Part shown: in pieces, positions 1 through 6,057 of the stretch
Layout of the letters: each line of letters starts with the position of its first letter
Numbering within the stretch: position 1 is the stretch's first letter
Assembly: GCA_027310845.1 (NCBI GenBank)
Contig: DAIDAB010000003.1
Coordinates: forward strand, 1 to 15,865
DNA length: 15,865 nucleotides
Source of the DNA: a bacterium
GTDB lineage: Archaea; Thermoproteota; Nitrososphaeria; Nitrososphaerales; CADDZS01
Reading direction: 5' to 3'
Notes under the pieces: model-generated
What the model was told of the DNA's origin: nothing
What the model saw: the letters and a program-made list of their open reading frames with translations, nothing else
The model's database searches: none
Made by a program: the position numbers and the translations under genes

Positions 1-230
1 AATGGAGACAGACCCGTGGTGACTTGGGCAAGGTCACTGGAGAAGCGTCGACCAATAGTCTGGTGAACCTTTTTTCGGCAAGAGTGTTGAGCAAAGAGTA
101 CACAGATGAACTTTTGCAGAAAAGCAGCTCAAAGGAAGAGGCCGAGGAACCTGAAGTCCCAGAGGCTCAAGTCGAAAAGCCTGTCGTGACGGGGCTCGAG
201 GGCTCGCTCAATGTGGAGGGAGACATTTAG
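1..230 (+). CDS. C-terminal end of an unidentified protein (5' end outside window)
   Basis: An open frame runs from the left edge (first full codon at base 3) to the TAG at 228-230, and no in-frame stop marks its beginning, so this is the 3' end of a longer gene. The visible ~75 residues hold an ordinary stretch around NSLVNLFSARVLSKEYTDELL, then a low-complexity acidic and Pro/Val-rich tail (EEAEEPEVPEAQVEKP). Such tails are usually disordered. The next gene starts 1 bp after the stop, so the two are almost certainly co-transcribed. I do not recognise the family. If the neighbour is an arcadin, this could be a cytoskeletal partner, but nothing seen here tests that. An internal TTG at 24 is open, but the frame continues upstream of it, so I do not use it as the start. 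Confidence 0.6.
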   Translation, partial: WRQTRGDLGKVTGEASTNSLVNLFSARVLSKEYTDELLQKSSSKEEAEEPEVPEAQVEKPVVTGLEGSLNVEGDI

Positions 231-231
231 G

Positions 232-618
232 ATGGAAAATATTGGACAGGCTCCAAGTTCATCATCGAATACCGTCAAGGTAAGAGTAGATGAGGTGAAG
301 AGCATAACTGATCCTGAAACTGGAAAAGCTGGCAAGAGGATAACACTCGTGCAAATCAGGCAGCGGACTCAGCAACCATACTTTGGTGGACTCGGAGGCG
401 GAGGGGACGAATCTGCAATGATAAGGGGGATTATGTCACAGATCCAGTCAATGGGACTGGTCCCAATGGGTGGAGGAATGTCGATGCCAAAGGTCAATCT
501 ATTCCTGAGCGAGGGCGAATACGATCTTCTGGGGATACGTTTCGAGGTCAACGAGGTCTACGACATGGTCCTTAAAGATGGAAGCATAAGATTCTCAAAG
601 TCTCTCGAAGGCGTTTGA
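232..618 (+). CDS. Small conserved protein, tentative arcadin-1-like
   Basis: The predicted protein is 128 residues. I use the ATG at 232, one base after the previous stop; the frame is open a little further upstream but only inside that gene. The sequence has a beta-rich start (TVKVRVDEVKSITDPETGKAGKRITLVQIR), a Gly-rich middle (GGLGGGGDES), a Met/Gly segment, and a C-terminal part with PKVNLFLSEGEYDLLGIRFEVNEVYDM ending in KDGSIRFSKS. This layout (a strand ending in ITLV, a Gly/Met/Pro linker, then a 'P-K-hydrophobic-LSEgEYdlLG..F.VNevy' block) resembles what I recall of arcadin-1, the small partner of archaeal crenactin. That is a memory-based resemblance, not a search result. The operon position after an acidic-tailed protein is compatible but not decisive. 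No signal peptide or membrane segment is visible. Confidence 0.6.
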   Translation: MENIGQAPSSSSNTVKVRVDEVKSITDPETGKAGKRITLVQIRQRTQQPYFGGLGGGGDESAMIRGIMSQIQSMGLVPMGGGMSMPKVNLFLSEGEYDLLGIRFEVNEVYDMVLKDGSIRFSKSLEGV

Positions 619-640
619 AACTCGCTGGTTTCACCGAAAG

Positions 641-1105
641 TTGAATTCTCGAAACAAGGCTGTCACTGAGAACAAATCCACCGACTTTCAATCAAGATCT
701 GCGAGATTGCTGAAGCTTTGGCAACCTCTGGAAGAATGGCAGAAGAATTTCATCTTGGGACTAGAAGGATGTGTTTGCAAATCCACTGGCGCAACGGGCA
801 AGAAAAGGCTAAGCGCAAAGCAAGTGCTTGAGACGGAGGAGATCCGGGGTGCAAGGGAATGGGTGAATGCGAGATTCGACGAAGGTCATTTCATCTGCTT
901 TTTCTCATCGAGGCCAGAAGGCCTTCGCAAGTCGACTGAACGTTGGCTGATCTCTCATGGATTCAGATACAATTTGCTTGTAATGGAAAAGCCTTTGGCA
1001 ATGACATACCACTATGTTGACGATAGATACGTTCAGGCCACGACATTTAATGGCCGTTACACTCGACTTGTGCGAAAAGAACATAGAATTCAAGTTTTCA
1101 GCTGA
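641..1105 (+). CDS. HAD-fold protein with degenerate catalytic motif
   Basis: The predicted protein is 154 residues. The start is the TTG at 641, 22 bp after the previous stop; no ATG is available. The fold is suggested by three spaced motifs of the HAD/polynucleotide 3'-phosphatase-like group: a hydrophobic strand FILGLEGCVC (about 37-46) where DxDG would stand, FFSSRPEGLRKSTERWL (about 87-103, motif II with Ser/Thr plus 'RPE'), and YHYVDDR (123-129, motif IV acidic pair). The motif I aspartates are replaced: Gly40 stands at the nucleophile and Glu42 at the acid/base position, so I infer a non-catalytic relative or one with changed chemistry. The family assignment rests on motif order, and the substrate is unknown. 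tRNA-Gly starts 7 bp after the stop, so one transcript may carry both. Confidence 0.65.
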   Translation: MNSRNKAVTENKSTDFQSRSARLLKLWQPLEEWQKNFILGLEGCVCKSTGATGKKRLSAKQVLETEEIRGAREWVNARFDEGHFICFFSSRPEGLRKSTERWLISHGFRYNLLVMEKPLAMTYHYVDDRYVQATTFNGRYTRLVRKEHRIQVFS

Positions 1106-1112
1106 TGCTGAG

Positions 1113-1205
1113 GCGAGGTTAGTCTAGCCTGGTTAGGACAGGGGCTTCCCACGAGTGCATGCTCGGAGAGAGCCTCTAGCACGGGTCCGAATCCCGTACC
1201 TCGCA
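1113..1205 (+). tRNA. tRNA-Gly(CCC) with a 19-nt intron
   Basis: The gene folds as a complete cloverleaf. The acceptor GCGAGGT (1113-1119) pairs with ACCTCGC (1198-1204), followed by discriminator A1205. The D stem is GTC/GAC, and the D loop contains the GG pair. The anticodon stem GGGGC (1141-1145) pairs with GCCTC (1172-1176). The T arm is ACGGG-TCCGAAT-CCCGT. The loop reads TT-CCC-A before the intron and A38 (1171) after it, giving anticodon CCC at 1148-1150. Mature length is 74 nt, and CCA is not encoded. The gene begins only 7 bp after the upstream HAD-like gene and I see no separate TATA box, so it may be processed from a shared transcript. A short pyrimidine-rich run (CTCTTTCC) follows at 1205. 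Confidence 0.93.
1152..1170 (+). other. BHB intron in tRNA-Gly, canonical position 37/38
   Basis: The intron is 19 nt. Exon UUCC (32-35) pairs with intron GGAG as the central 4-bp helix (one U-G pair). The bulges are CAC (cut CA|C) and AGA (cut AG|A). The outer helix is the anticodon stem, and the inner helix GAG/CUC sits directly inside. This is a strict hBHBh' motif at the usual archaeal position 37/38. Confidence 0.9.
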
Positions 1206-1586
1206 CTCTTTCCAATTTCCCGAACATATGTACCGCCAGCCCCATTGAATTTCGGAGAGTTGTGGAGTCTCCAGAAAGGATCACTCTTGCATTATCTTAG
1301 GACGCGAAACTTGTTTTGATCATCAGCTTTTCTTTCCGCAGTAAAGATTTGCACTCAGTGTAACAAATGGCTCTATTTGCGATTTTTCTCCGAAATTACC
1401 GCGACCTAGGGCCGCATTCAAGAGTCATCACCAAATGAGCGCATCGATCACTTGCAGTTCTCGATACCTTTCCGTACTCGTTAATCCTCGCAGAGTCACA
1501 TGTCACCGATGCATCCATTGGAGCAGTGAAATCAGATTCTTATCACCCAATCTCATTTTGCGATGAGCTAAGGTTCGACAGTACAA
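1206..1586. other. Gene-free stretch of 381 bp
   Basis: I see no supportable coding region on either strand. The frames that stay open here are short, and one overlaps the tRNA. The stretch contains the T/C-rich 3' flank of tRNA-Gly and must hold the promoter of the zinc-ribbon gene at 1587. A weak TATA-like TTCTTATC lies near 1538-1545, but I would not insist on it. No repeats or strong hairpins are apparent. Confidence 0.6.
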
Positions 1587-2090
1587 ATGCCATCATGTCC
1601 AAAATGCGGAACTATTATGAGTTCGTCAGACAGCGTCTGCCCTTCATGCGGGGCGACTACCTCAAGCAGTAACAGAAACTATGGCTCAAGCCAGCAGCAA
1701 GTCTCATACGTGAAGTCGTTGTCCTCTGGTCACAGACCAGTTGGTGCAGCAGCGCTGACTGGGCTCGCAGTCATCGGAGCAGTCAATGCATTCCTATCAG
1801 CTGATGCATACACGTTCATTCCAGGCGTTGGGGTATTGAAGCAGTTCGCATCATCGTTTGGTGCGTTAACCTCGTTCATGCCGTACTTCCTGGCACTGGT
1901 CGGAATTCTTTCTCTTGGTGCCGCCTATGGTTTCATCAAGGGAAACCATTGGTCTTGGAAGGTGGGGATGGTCACCTCGGTCCTCGAGGCCATCACCATA
2001 ATAACGCCTAACCTGCTTGGTCTGGCAATCGGAGTGGTGTCACTCTACTTCCTAAGCACCAGATCTGTCAAGAACTGGCTGCGCAAGTAG
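1587..2090 (+). CDS. Zinc-ribbon membrane protein of unknown function
   Basis: The predicted protein is 167 residues starting at ATG 1587. Residues 4-21 form a minimal zinc ribbon (CPKCG at 4-8, CPSCG at 18-22), followed by a Ser/Asn/Gln-rich linker (about 25-45). The rest is hydrophobic and suggests about four membrane helices: around GAAALTGLAVIGAVNAFL, SFMPYFLALVGILSLGAAYGF, a shorter one near VGMVTSVLEAITII, and NLLGLAIGVVSLYFL. It ends in a basic tail (RSVKNWLRK). N-terminal zinc ribbons fused to small membrane domains are common in archaea, usually of unknown role. The gene stands alone between gene-free flanks, and a hairpin lies 20 bp after the stop. The CxxC pairs and codon-regular sequence support a real gene; no specific function can be assigned. 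Confidence 0.85.
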   Translation: MPSCPKCGTIMSSSDSVCPSCGATTSSSNRNYGSSQQQVSYVKSLSSGHRPVGAAALTGLAVIGAVNAFLSADAYTFIPGVGVLKQFASSFGALTSFMPYFLALVGILSLGAAYGFIKGNHWSWKVGMVTSVLEAITIITPNLLGLAIGVVSLYFLSTRSVKNWLRK

Positions 2091-2109
2091 GTTTCATTGG
2101 GCGGATCAA

Positions 2110-2127
2110 GAGAGGTATAAGCCTCTC
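2110..2127 (+). terminator. Hairpin after the zinc-ribbon gene, possible terminator
   Basis: A perfect 6-bp inverted repeat, GAGAGG/CCTCTC, encloses the loop TATAAG. It begins 20 bp after the stop of the upstream gene and is followed by a pyrimidine-rich tract and a T5 run (near 2149-2153). Archaeal terminators mostly need only T-tracts, so the hairpin itself may be incidental or a 3'-end stabiliser. The loop sequence TATAAG could also be read as part of a TATA element. Confidence 0.3.
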
Positions 2128-2380
2128 CTTGCTCCACCCTTCCGCAATTTTTCCGAAGCCCCAATTATCGTTTGTCTAGTTAGAGATCTTTTCCAAGATT
2201 AAAGCCGCTGGACCGTAGTCTGCTAGCATCGAAGTGAAAGATCCTTTCATCTTCGAAGATCTAAGGTATTCGCAATCCTGTATTAGAATACGTACATGTC
2301 TCCCATAAGGTTCATCTAGCGAGGAGAGAATCGCTCTCATCACTCGCGTGAACTGGACTAGTCCCTCAACATGATATGAA

Positions 2381-2677
2381 TTGTCTGCTAACAAAGCCAC
2401 TCGAGTTAAAGCAATTGGGAATGTTGCAGGTTGGATGATTAGTGTACTTTCTGGACTCTTTACGCTAATTGAAGTTCTTGCGCCGAAGGGCATCACTCTC
2501 TCGAGCTTAGGCATCAGCAACGATCTCACCGATCTATTGAATGTGCTGAGCTTGTGGTACGTCAAGTATGGCATTATCTTGTTGTTCATCGCACTTCTGC
2601 TTTTCTTTGTGTTTCCTCGAGAAGAAGAGCGCGTCAAACGCAAAAGAAGAAACCGCGCATACAAGAAGAGGAACTAA
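2381..2677 (+). CDS. Small two-helix membrane protein
   Basis: The predicted protein is 98 residues. The start is the TTG at 2381; an in-frame TGA at 2372 rules out a longer form, and the internal Met at residue 19 would cut into the first helix. There are two clear hydrophobic segments: about 14-34 (GNVAGWMISVLSGLFTLIEVL) and about 60-78 (YVKYGIILLFIALLLFFVF). A strongly basic tail (REEERVKRKRRNRAYKKRN) follows, so by the positive-inside rule the C-terminus is likely cytoplasmic. No family is recognised. I prefer this frame over the longer antisense frame because its pattern of hydrophobic helices plus charged tail is protein-like, while the antisense translation is not. No promoter is obvious in the 290 bp upstream. 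Confidence 0.6.
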   Translation: MSANKATRVKAIGNVAGWMISVLSGLFTLIEVLAPKGITLSSLGISNDLTDLLNVLSLWYVKYGIILLFIALLLFFVFPREEERVKRKRRNRAYKKRN

Positions 2678-3044
2678 GCCAAAACAATAATAGCAGATTT
2701 TGTAAGTCAAAACCTCTTGGCTAGATTCAAAACTGATTCCCGTGTCGAATTATTAGATATCCAATCAGACTTACAATTGACAGCAAATATCGGAACCGAG
2801 GGGGACTTCATGGCATAGGTGCAGACCAGCGCAAGGATTTGTTTGCCTCATCTTTCCAAGAACCATATTCCTCCATTCGAGGAGAACGAAGGCAATAGTC
2901 CGGTTGCATGTTAAGCTTCTGTATAATCGGCCGCAGCCGGTTGAAAGAAAGCGGACGCGCATAGCTGAATGATTTCTCTGTTTCTCTCAATCACTCGCGA
3001 TGAGAGAATGGCGTGGAATAGTAAGATGCCCTAATCGTTCACTA
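2678..3044. other. Gene-free stretch of 367 bp
   Basis: This lies between two convergent genes. Short antisense frames exist but look random. The only structure I see is an 8-bp inverted repeat at 2982-3008, downstream of the surface-protein gene on the minus strand. Confidence 0.55.
2982..3008 (-). terminator. 8-bp inverted repeat downstream of the surface-protein gene
   Basis: TTCTCTCA (2982-2989) and TGAGAGAA (3001-3008) are perfect reverse complements with an 11-nt loop. On the minus strand the hairpin starts 36 bp after the stop of the surface-protein gene, so it would lie in that mRNA's 3' region. There is no long U tract, and a termination role is only a guess. Confidence 0.25.
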
Positions 3045-4127
3045 CTATCCTACCGAATAGGCATCTCCTCCCCAGAGGGTTGCCGCGGTTGAGGTAGAAG
3101 CGACGAGCTTACCGGTGGAATCGTACACTCGGATGTACCCGTTCGGGGGGTTTTGATAGGGTGTTACAGGAATGACTGCGAGGCCGTTTGAACCAACCGA
3201 CGCTGTTGCAATGGTGCTATTTGAGGAATCAACTATGCTGACCGTTCCACCAATAGGCGCGTTTGTAACACTAATAGTGTTATTGAGGCTAGAATAAAAG
3301 TCGCTGAATTCGCCCTGCATTGGCCCAGTAGAATTCACCGCCCCAATCTCAAGATAAGTGCTGAACGGTGAGGCTATCTGCAAATTCATGCTGCTGTTGG
3401 AATAAAACAACGTACTGCCTAGATACACTTTGAGAAGGTTCACACCATTTGTAATAATGGTGCAGGCCTGAGTCAGCGAGGGTCTGTTGAAAGTATAATT
3501 GAGCAGCTGAGTATTGCTAGCTCCCGAGAGATTGCCCGTCCCGTAGACAACCTGCCAGACGTATCCATTCGACGTCACGCTCACCCCGCAAGAAACATAA
3601 TTCACTGCCTGTCCCGGGTTGGGAGGGTAAGTCAACTGTGGTTTCACATAAAGACCCATATTGAACGCCGAGTTGTTTGAAGTTGTTGAATACGGCATGG
3701 TGAGAACGGCGTGATAGACAGTCGCATTTCCGACGTTTCGCGCAGCAAAGTTCCCAGCCCACTGGTTACTATTCTGGGGCTGCACTTCGAGGCATAGGCC
3801 GGAAGAGTTTTCGCTTGGCGTGCAGAGAGGGTTGCCGCTCGATGAAAATCCCGAAATCGTCCAAGCGCTATAGTTGCCGCTTGTAAGTGGATCCGAAACA
3901 ACTAGACCTGACCCAATCTGGGCCAGTGCCGAAATAGTGCTTCCGCTCCCTGAATGTGTTGTAGCTGTGCTTGTACTTTGGCTCGTAGAATGAGTAGGGG
4001 TCGTTGAACTGCTGGCCCCGCCAATGAAACCATTGAGAATCCCAGAGAAAGCGATTCCTGAGATAACAAGTATCAGAGCCACTACGACTATGACTACAAC
4101 TTTTCCTTTAGATCGATTCTTTTCCAT
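3045..4127 (-). CDS. Membrane-anchored, Ser/Thr-rich extracellular protein
   Basis: The predicted protein is 360 residues starting at ATG 4127. The N-terminus is a basic patch (MEKNRSKGK) followed by a long hydrophobic helix (about 10-36), so it is a signal anchor or signal peptide. Residues about 38-66 are a Ser/Thr/Gly-only linker of the kind that is often O-glycosylated. The remainder is beta-rich with many N-x-S/T sequons, suggesting a glycosylated cell-surface domain. From about 78 onward it resembles a lectin/glucanase-like sandwich in texture ('DPLTSGNYSAWTISGFSSSG'), and the last ~70 residues (TISVTNAPIGGTVSIVDSSN onwards) look like a small beta repeat with 'G-x-V-x-V-x-D' strands. 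Only three cysteines are visible in the exposed part. It is transcribed alone on the minus strand. No specific ligand or enzyme activity can be assigned. Confidence 0.8.
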   Translation of the reverse strand: MEKNRSKGKVVVIVVVALILVISGIAFSGILNGFIGGASSSTTPTHSTSQSTSTATTHSGSGSTISALAQIGSGLVVSDPLTSGNYSAWTISGFSSSGNPLCTPSENSSGLCLEVQPQNSNQWAGNFAARNVGNATVYHAVLTMPYSTTSNNSAFNMGLYVKPQLTYPPNPGQAVNYVSCGVSVTSNGYVWQVVYGTGNLSGASNTQLLNYTFNRPSLTQACTIITNGVNLLKVYLGSTLFYSNSSMNLQIASPFSTYLEIGAVNSTGPMQGEFSDFYSSLNNTISVTNAPIGGTVSIVDSSNSTIATASVGSNGLAVIPVTPYQNPPNGYIRVYDSTGKLVASTSTAATLWGGDAYSVG

Positions 4128-4267
4128 ACTTCGTATTCGTTAGTATTTGAGCACGGGATCTTATGTTGCTTCGCACTGAATTTTCTAGAAGATTCCAAAC
4201 TAGTTTGATAATCATATCGGGACCCGAGAGGGGAAAATAGAAAAGTTGGCCTGCGCTCTTACTGAAA

Positions 4268-4525
4268 TCAGTATCTATCAACATTCTTGCCTGACACGAT
4301 TTCTAGTAATTTGCGAGCCTCTAGGAGAAGGGAATACGCGATGTGAATCTTGACTTTCGCCAACAGCTCAGTGAGGGAATTGGCCAGATCTGAATTCATC
4401 CAAATCCGACTGATTTCGCAATTCCTTGGCGAGACGGAATTTGCGCTTTTCCTAAGTGCTGAATGGAAAGAGAGAAGCTGAAAGGGGACAATCTCGATTA
4501 GCCAATAATAAGCATCATAAATCAT
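4268..4525 (-). CDS. Hypothetical small protein, doubtful
   Basis: The frame encodes 85 residues from ATG 4525. The C-terminal half (DLANSLTELLAKVKIHIAYSLLLEARKLLEIVSG) reads as one or two amphipathic helices, which is why I keep it. The N-terminal half is aromatic and hydrophobic. No known family, metal site or signal is seen, and no Shine-Dalgarno or TATA element is convincing. If it is not real, the whole 4128-4735 interval (608 bp) is empty of genes. Confidence 0.3.
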   Translation of the reverse strand: MIYDAYYWLIEIVPFQLLSFHSALRKSANSVSPRNCEISRIWMNSDLANSLTELLAKVKIHIAYSLLLEARKLLEIVSGKNVDRY

Positions 4526-4779
4526 CTGCGGGTAGAATCAAGTAATCATAGGTATCCCTGCTTCTGATATTCCAATGACATCTACCCCCGCCTAATCTCG
4601 GGTTGCTTTTTGGGATCTAATGTCTCGAATGGCTCTGATATCTTGTTGCACTTTTGGCGCATCTCGTCTACGATCTCAGGCATTGGAAGCTGGTTTAGTT
4701 GCCCTGACACAACGATTTTAACCCAAATAAAGGAGCGGGCCCGGTGGGATTTGAACCCACGACCCCCGGCTCCGAAGGC

Positions 4780-4809
4780 TTGCACGTGTCATGCCTAATA
4801 GGCGCGACT
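4780..4809 (-). other. BHB intron in tRNA-Arg at position 29/30
   Basis: The intron is 30 nt. Central helix GCAU (exon) pairs with GUGC (intron 3' end). The bulges are CGA (cut CG|A) and AAG (cut AA|G). Outer helix AGG/CCU is intact. Inside, the intron folds on GUCG/UGAC and GCCU/AGGC with loop AUU. Removal restores a five-pair anticodon stem. Position 29/30 is a known non-canonical site in other archaeal tRNAs. Confidence 0.8.
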
Positions 4810-4818
4810 CGATGCCCT

Positions 4819-4884
4819 GATGTACGCTGATCACTTTTGATCAAATGCACGCGGGAGCACAAGGTATGGTGCCAGTTGTAGAGC
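4819..4884 (-). other. Second tRNA-Arg intron in the D loop (ends approximate)
   Basis: About 66 nt separate the D-loop GGA (ending at 4885) from A21 and the GGGC strand (from 4818). The insert holds a strong hairpin TGATCA-AAAG-TGATCA (4845-4830) and a possible UAC/GUA closing helix near its ends. I could not fit a strict BHB at the borders, so the exact ends may shift by several nt and the motif would have to be a relaxed one. Confidence 0.55.
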
Positions 4885-4911
4885 TCCATGCTAGGCTACG
4901 GGCCCAGTTCA

Positions 4912-6030
4912 CTAATTTCCAAGCCGCTTCTTGAGTCTATTAATTTTTGGGCCGAAGGGCTTTCGTAGTACTCCTAGTTCGCAGATGATTGCGCTCACAA
5001 GCCCCGGAGGCGTGACATCAAAGGCAGGATTGAACACCGAAACGGATGTTGGTGCTATCTCCTTTTCTGCGATTCTCCTTACCTCATCGGCAGATCTCTC
5101 TTCAATCTTCACCTTCTTCCAATCCATGGTGAAATCAAACGATGAGAGAGGAGCCGCGACGTAGAACGGAATCCCGTGCCTTTTTGCAAGAGTGGCTATT
5201 TGATATGTTCCAACCTTGTTGAAGACGTGGCCATCTTGTGTAATTCTGTCTGCACCGACAATGACCGCATCGATCATATGCCGTTCCATCGAGATGCCGA
5301 CAGCAGTGTCGGGTAACAAAGTGACGTCGAATCCATCGTTTGAGAGCTCAAAAGAGGTGAGTCTAGCTCCCTGAAGGACTGGGCGAGATTCTGTTGCATA
5401 GATCTTGAGAGTCTTGCCTTTTTCACTCGCAGCCCTAATCACCCCTAGTGCGGTGCCGTATCCAACAGTAGCGAGCGCGCCTGCAATCTGCTGAACTCAG
5501 AATTTGACTGCGGTTCAATTACAGTGGGTCAGGACGCTTGCTTTGTCGCGAATAAGCACCTGTCCGAATACTGACAGCTTCTTGTTTGCTTCTACATCTT
5601 GATCAGCGAGCTTTTTCACGAACGTTTTAAGTTCACGAAATGCTGTCGCGCTGCCTGCATCTTTAGGAACGTCCTGTCCAAGGAACGTTAGCGCCTTTTC
5701 GACACCCCACGACAGATTGACTGCTGTGGGCCGTGCATTCCTGAGGGATTCTGAGTTCTGCTTGACCTTCTCAACGATTCTTGAAACTGACTGCCTATCT
5801 CTGATAGCTTTTACCGCGAGCGCGACGCCCATCGCTCCGGCGACTCCCAATACAGGGGCCCCGCGAATTTGCATTGTCTTGATGGCCGTGATTAGATCCT
5901 GAACGCTCTTGCATTCGATGAAGTGAAGTTCCGAAGGCAATAGAGTCTGGTCAATAATTCTGACAGAGTCAGTGGCGTCATCCCATTCGATGGTTCGCTG
6001 ATCATAGAAGCTGACTCTTTGATTCACCAT
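4912..6030 (-). CDS. mtnA: S-methyl-5-thioribose-1-phosphate isomerase (MtnA), split by an mRNA intron
   Basis: This is a member of the eIF2B-like sugar-phosphate isomerase family, converting methylthioribose 1-phosphate to methylthioribulose 1-phosphate in methionine salvage. Exon 1 is 6030-5519 and exon 2 is 5485-4912. Joined, they encode 361 residues, the normal length. Exon 1 carries YDQRTIEW, DQTLLP and MQIRGAPVLGVAGAMG; exon 2 carries ESRPVLQGARLT, VGADRI and NKVGTYQIA. In the joined protein the motif THCN-AGALAT is restored, with Cys170 and Asp250. Their 80-residue spacing equals that of the catalytic Cys160/Asp240 I recall for Bacillus MtnA. Unspliced, translation stops right after the Asn following the catalytic Cys. 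The archaeal ribose-1,5-bisphosphate isomerase branch is the alternative, but the length and N-terminus favour MtnA. Promoter: the TATA at 6058-6065, giving a very short leader. tRNA-Arg follows 6 bp downstream. Confidence 0.88.
5486..5518 (-). other. BHB-type mRNA intron inside mtnA
   Basis: The 33-nt insertion carries two in-frame stops (TGA at 5517-5515 and 5499-5497). On the minus strand, exon CUGU pairs with intron GCAG as the central 4-bp helix. The 3-nt bulges are AAU (cut AA|U) and AUU (cut AU|U). Directly inside, UGAAC pairs with GUUCA (5 bp), then CAG with CUG. The outer helix is weak (CCUG/CAGG after an internal loop), so the motif is of the relaxed kind. Cutting at the standard positions gives AA+U, an Asn codon, and restores the family motif exactly. 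ATTG is duplicated at the two borders. Confidence 0.85.
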
Positions 6031-6057
6031 TGCAATTCAAGTGAAAGCATCCTTCGG

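Larger units (their letters stand above)
4736..4905 (-). tRNA. tRNA-Arg(UCG) interrupted by two non-canonical introns
   Basis: Read on the minus strand, acceptor GGGCCCG (4905-4899) pairs with CGGGCCC (4743-4737), followed by discriminator G4736. The T arm is GTGGG-TTCAAAT-CCCAC and the variable loop is GGGTC. The anticodon loop CTTCGGA has anticodon TCG at 4775-4773, and the 3' strand GCCGG follows. The 5' anticodon strand is not adjacent. It forms only when a 30-nt intron at 29/30 is removed: ...GGGC-A-TCG joined to GC-CTTCGGA gives TCGGC/GCCGG. The D stem GCCT pairs with GGGC (4817-4814), leaving about 66 nt of extra sequence in the D loop after GGA. With both removed the tRNA is about 74 nt. 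It starts 6 bp after the mtnA stop with no room for its own promoter, so it is probably co-transcribed with mtnA. Confidence 0.85.

Noticed and set aside
2176..2664. 162-codon minus-strand frame
   Set aside because: It overlaps the plus-strand two-helix membrane protein; its translation is Ser/Arg-rich without domain pattern, whereas the plus-strand product has clear helices and a basic tail.
2771..2990. Minus-strand frames of 60-63 codons in the gap before the surface protein
   Set aside because: They are short, overlap one another in different frames, and have no conserved pattern or start signal, so I treat the gap as non-coding.
4610..4798. 62-codon plus-strand frame translating to ...RWDLNPRPPAPKA...
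   Set aside because: It is the antisense of the tRNA-Arg T arm and anticodon region. This peptide is a well-known false gene produced by reading tRNA complements.
4582..4889. Minus-strand frames running through tRNA-Arg
   Set aside because: They cover the tRNA exons themselves and carry no protein-like sequence; the tRNA explains them.
4801..4895. Reading CTGGC (4875-4871) as the 5' anticodon strand of tRNA-Arg
   Set aside because: It can pair with GCCGG, but it leaves the D arm without a 3' strand and gives no BHB; the TCG+GC solution gives both a D stem and a strict BHB.
4912..6030. mtnA as a pseudogene or as two separate genes
   Set aside because: Both halves are in the same frame and undamaged, the insert is a multiple of three, and removing it by BHB rules restores the family motif and the active-site spacing exactly. 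Decay would not do this.
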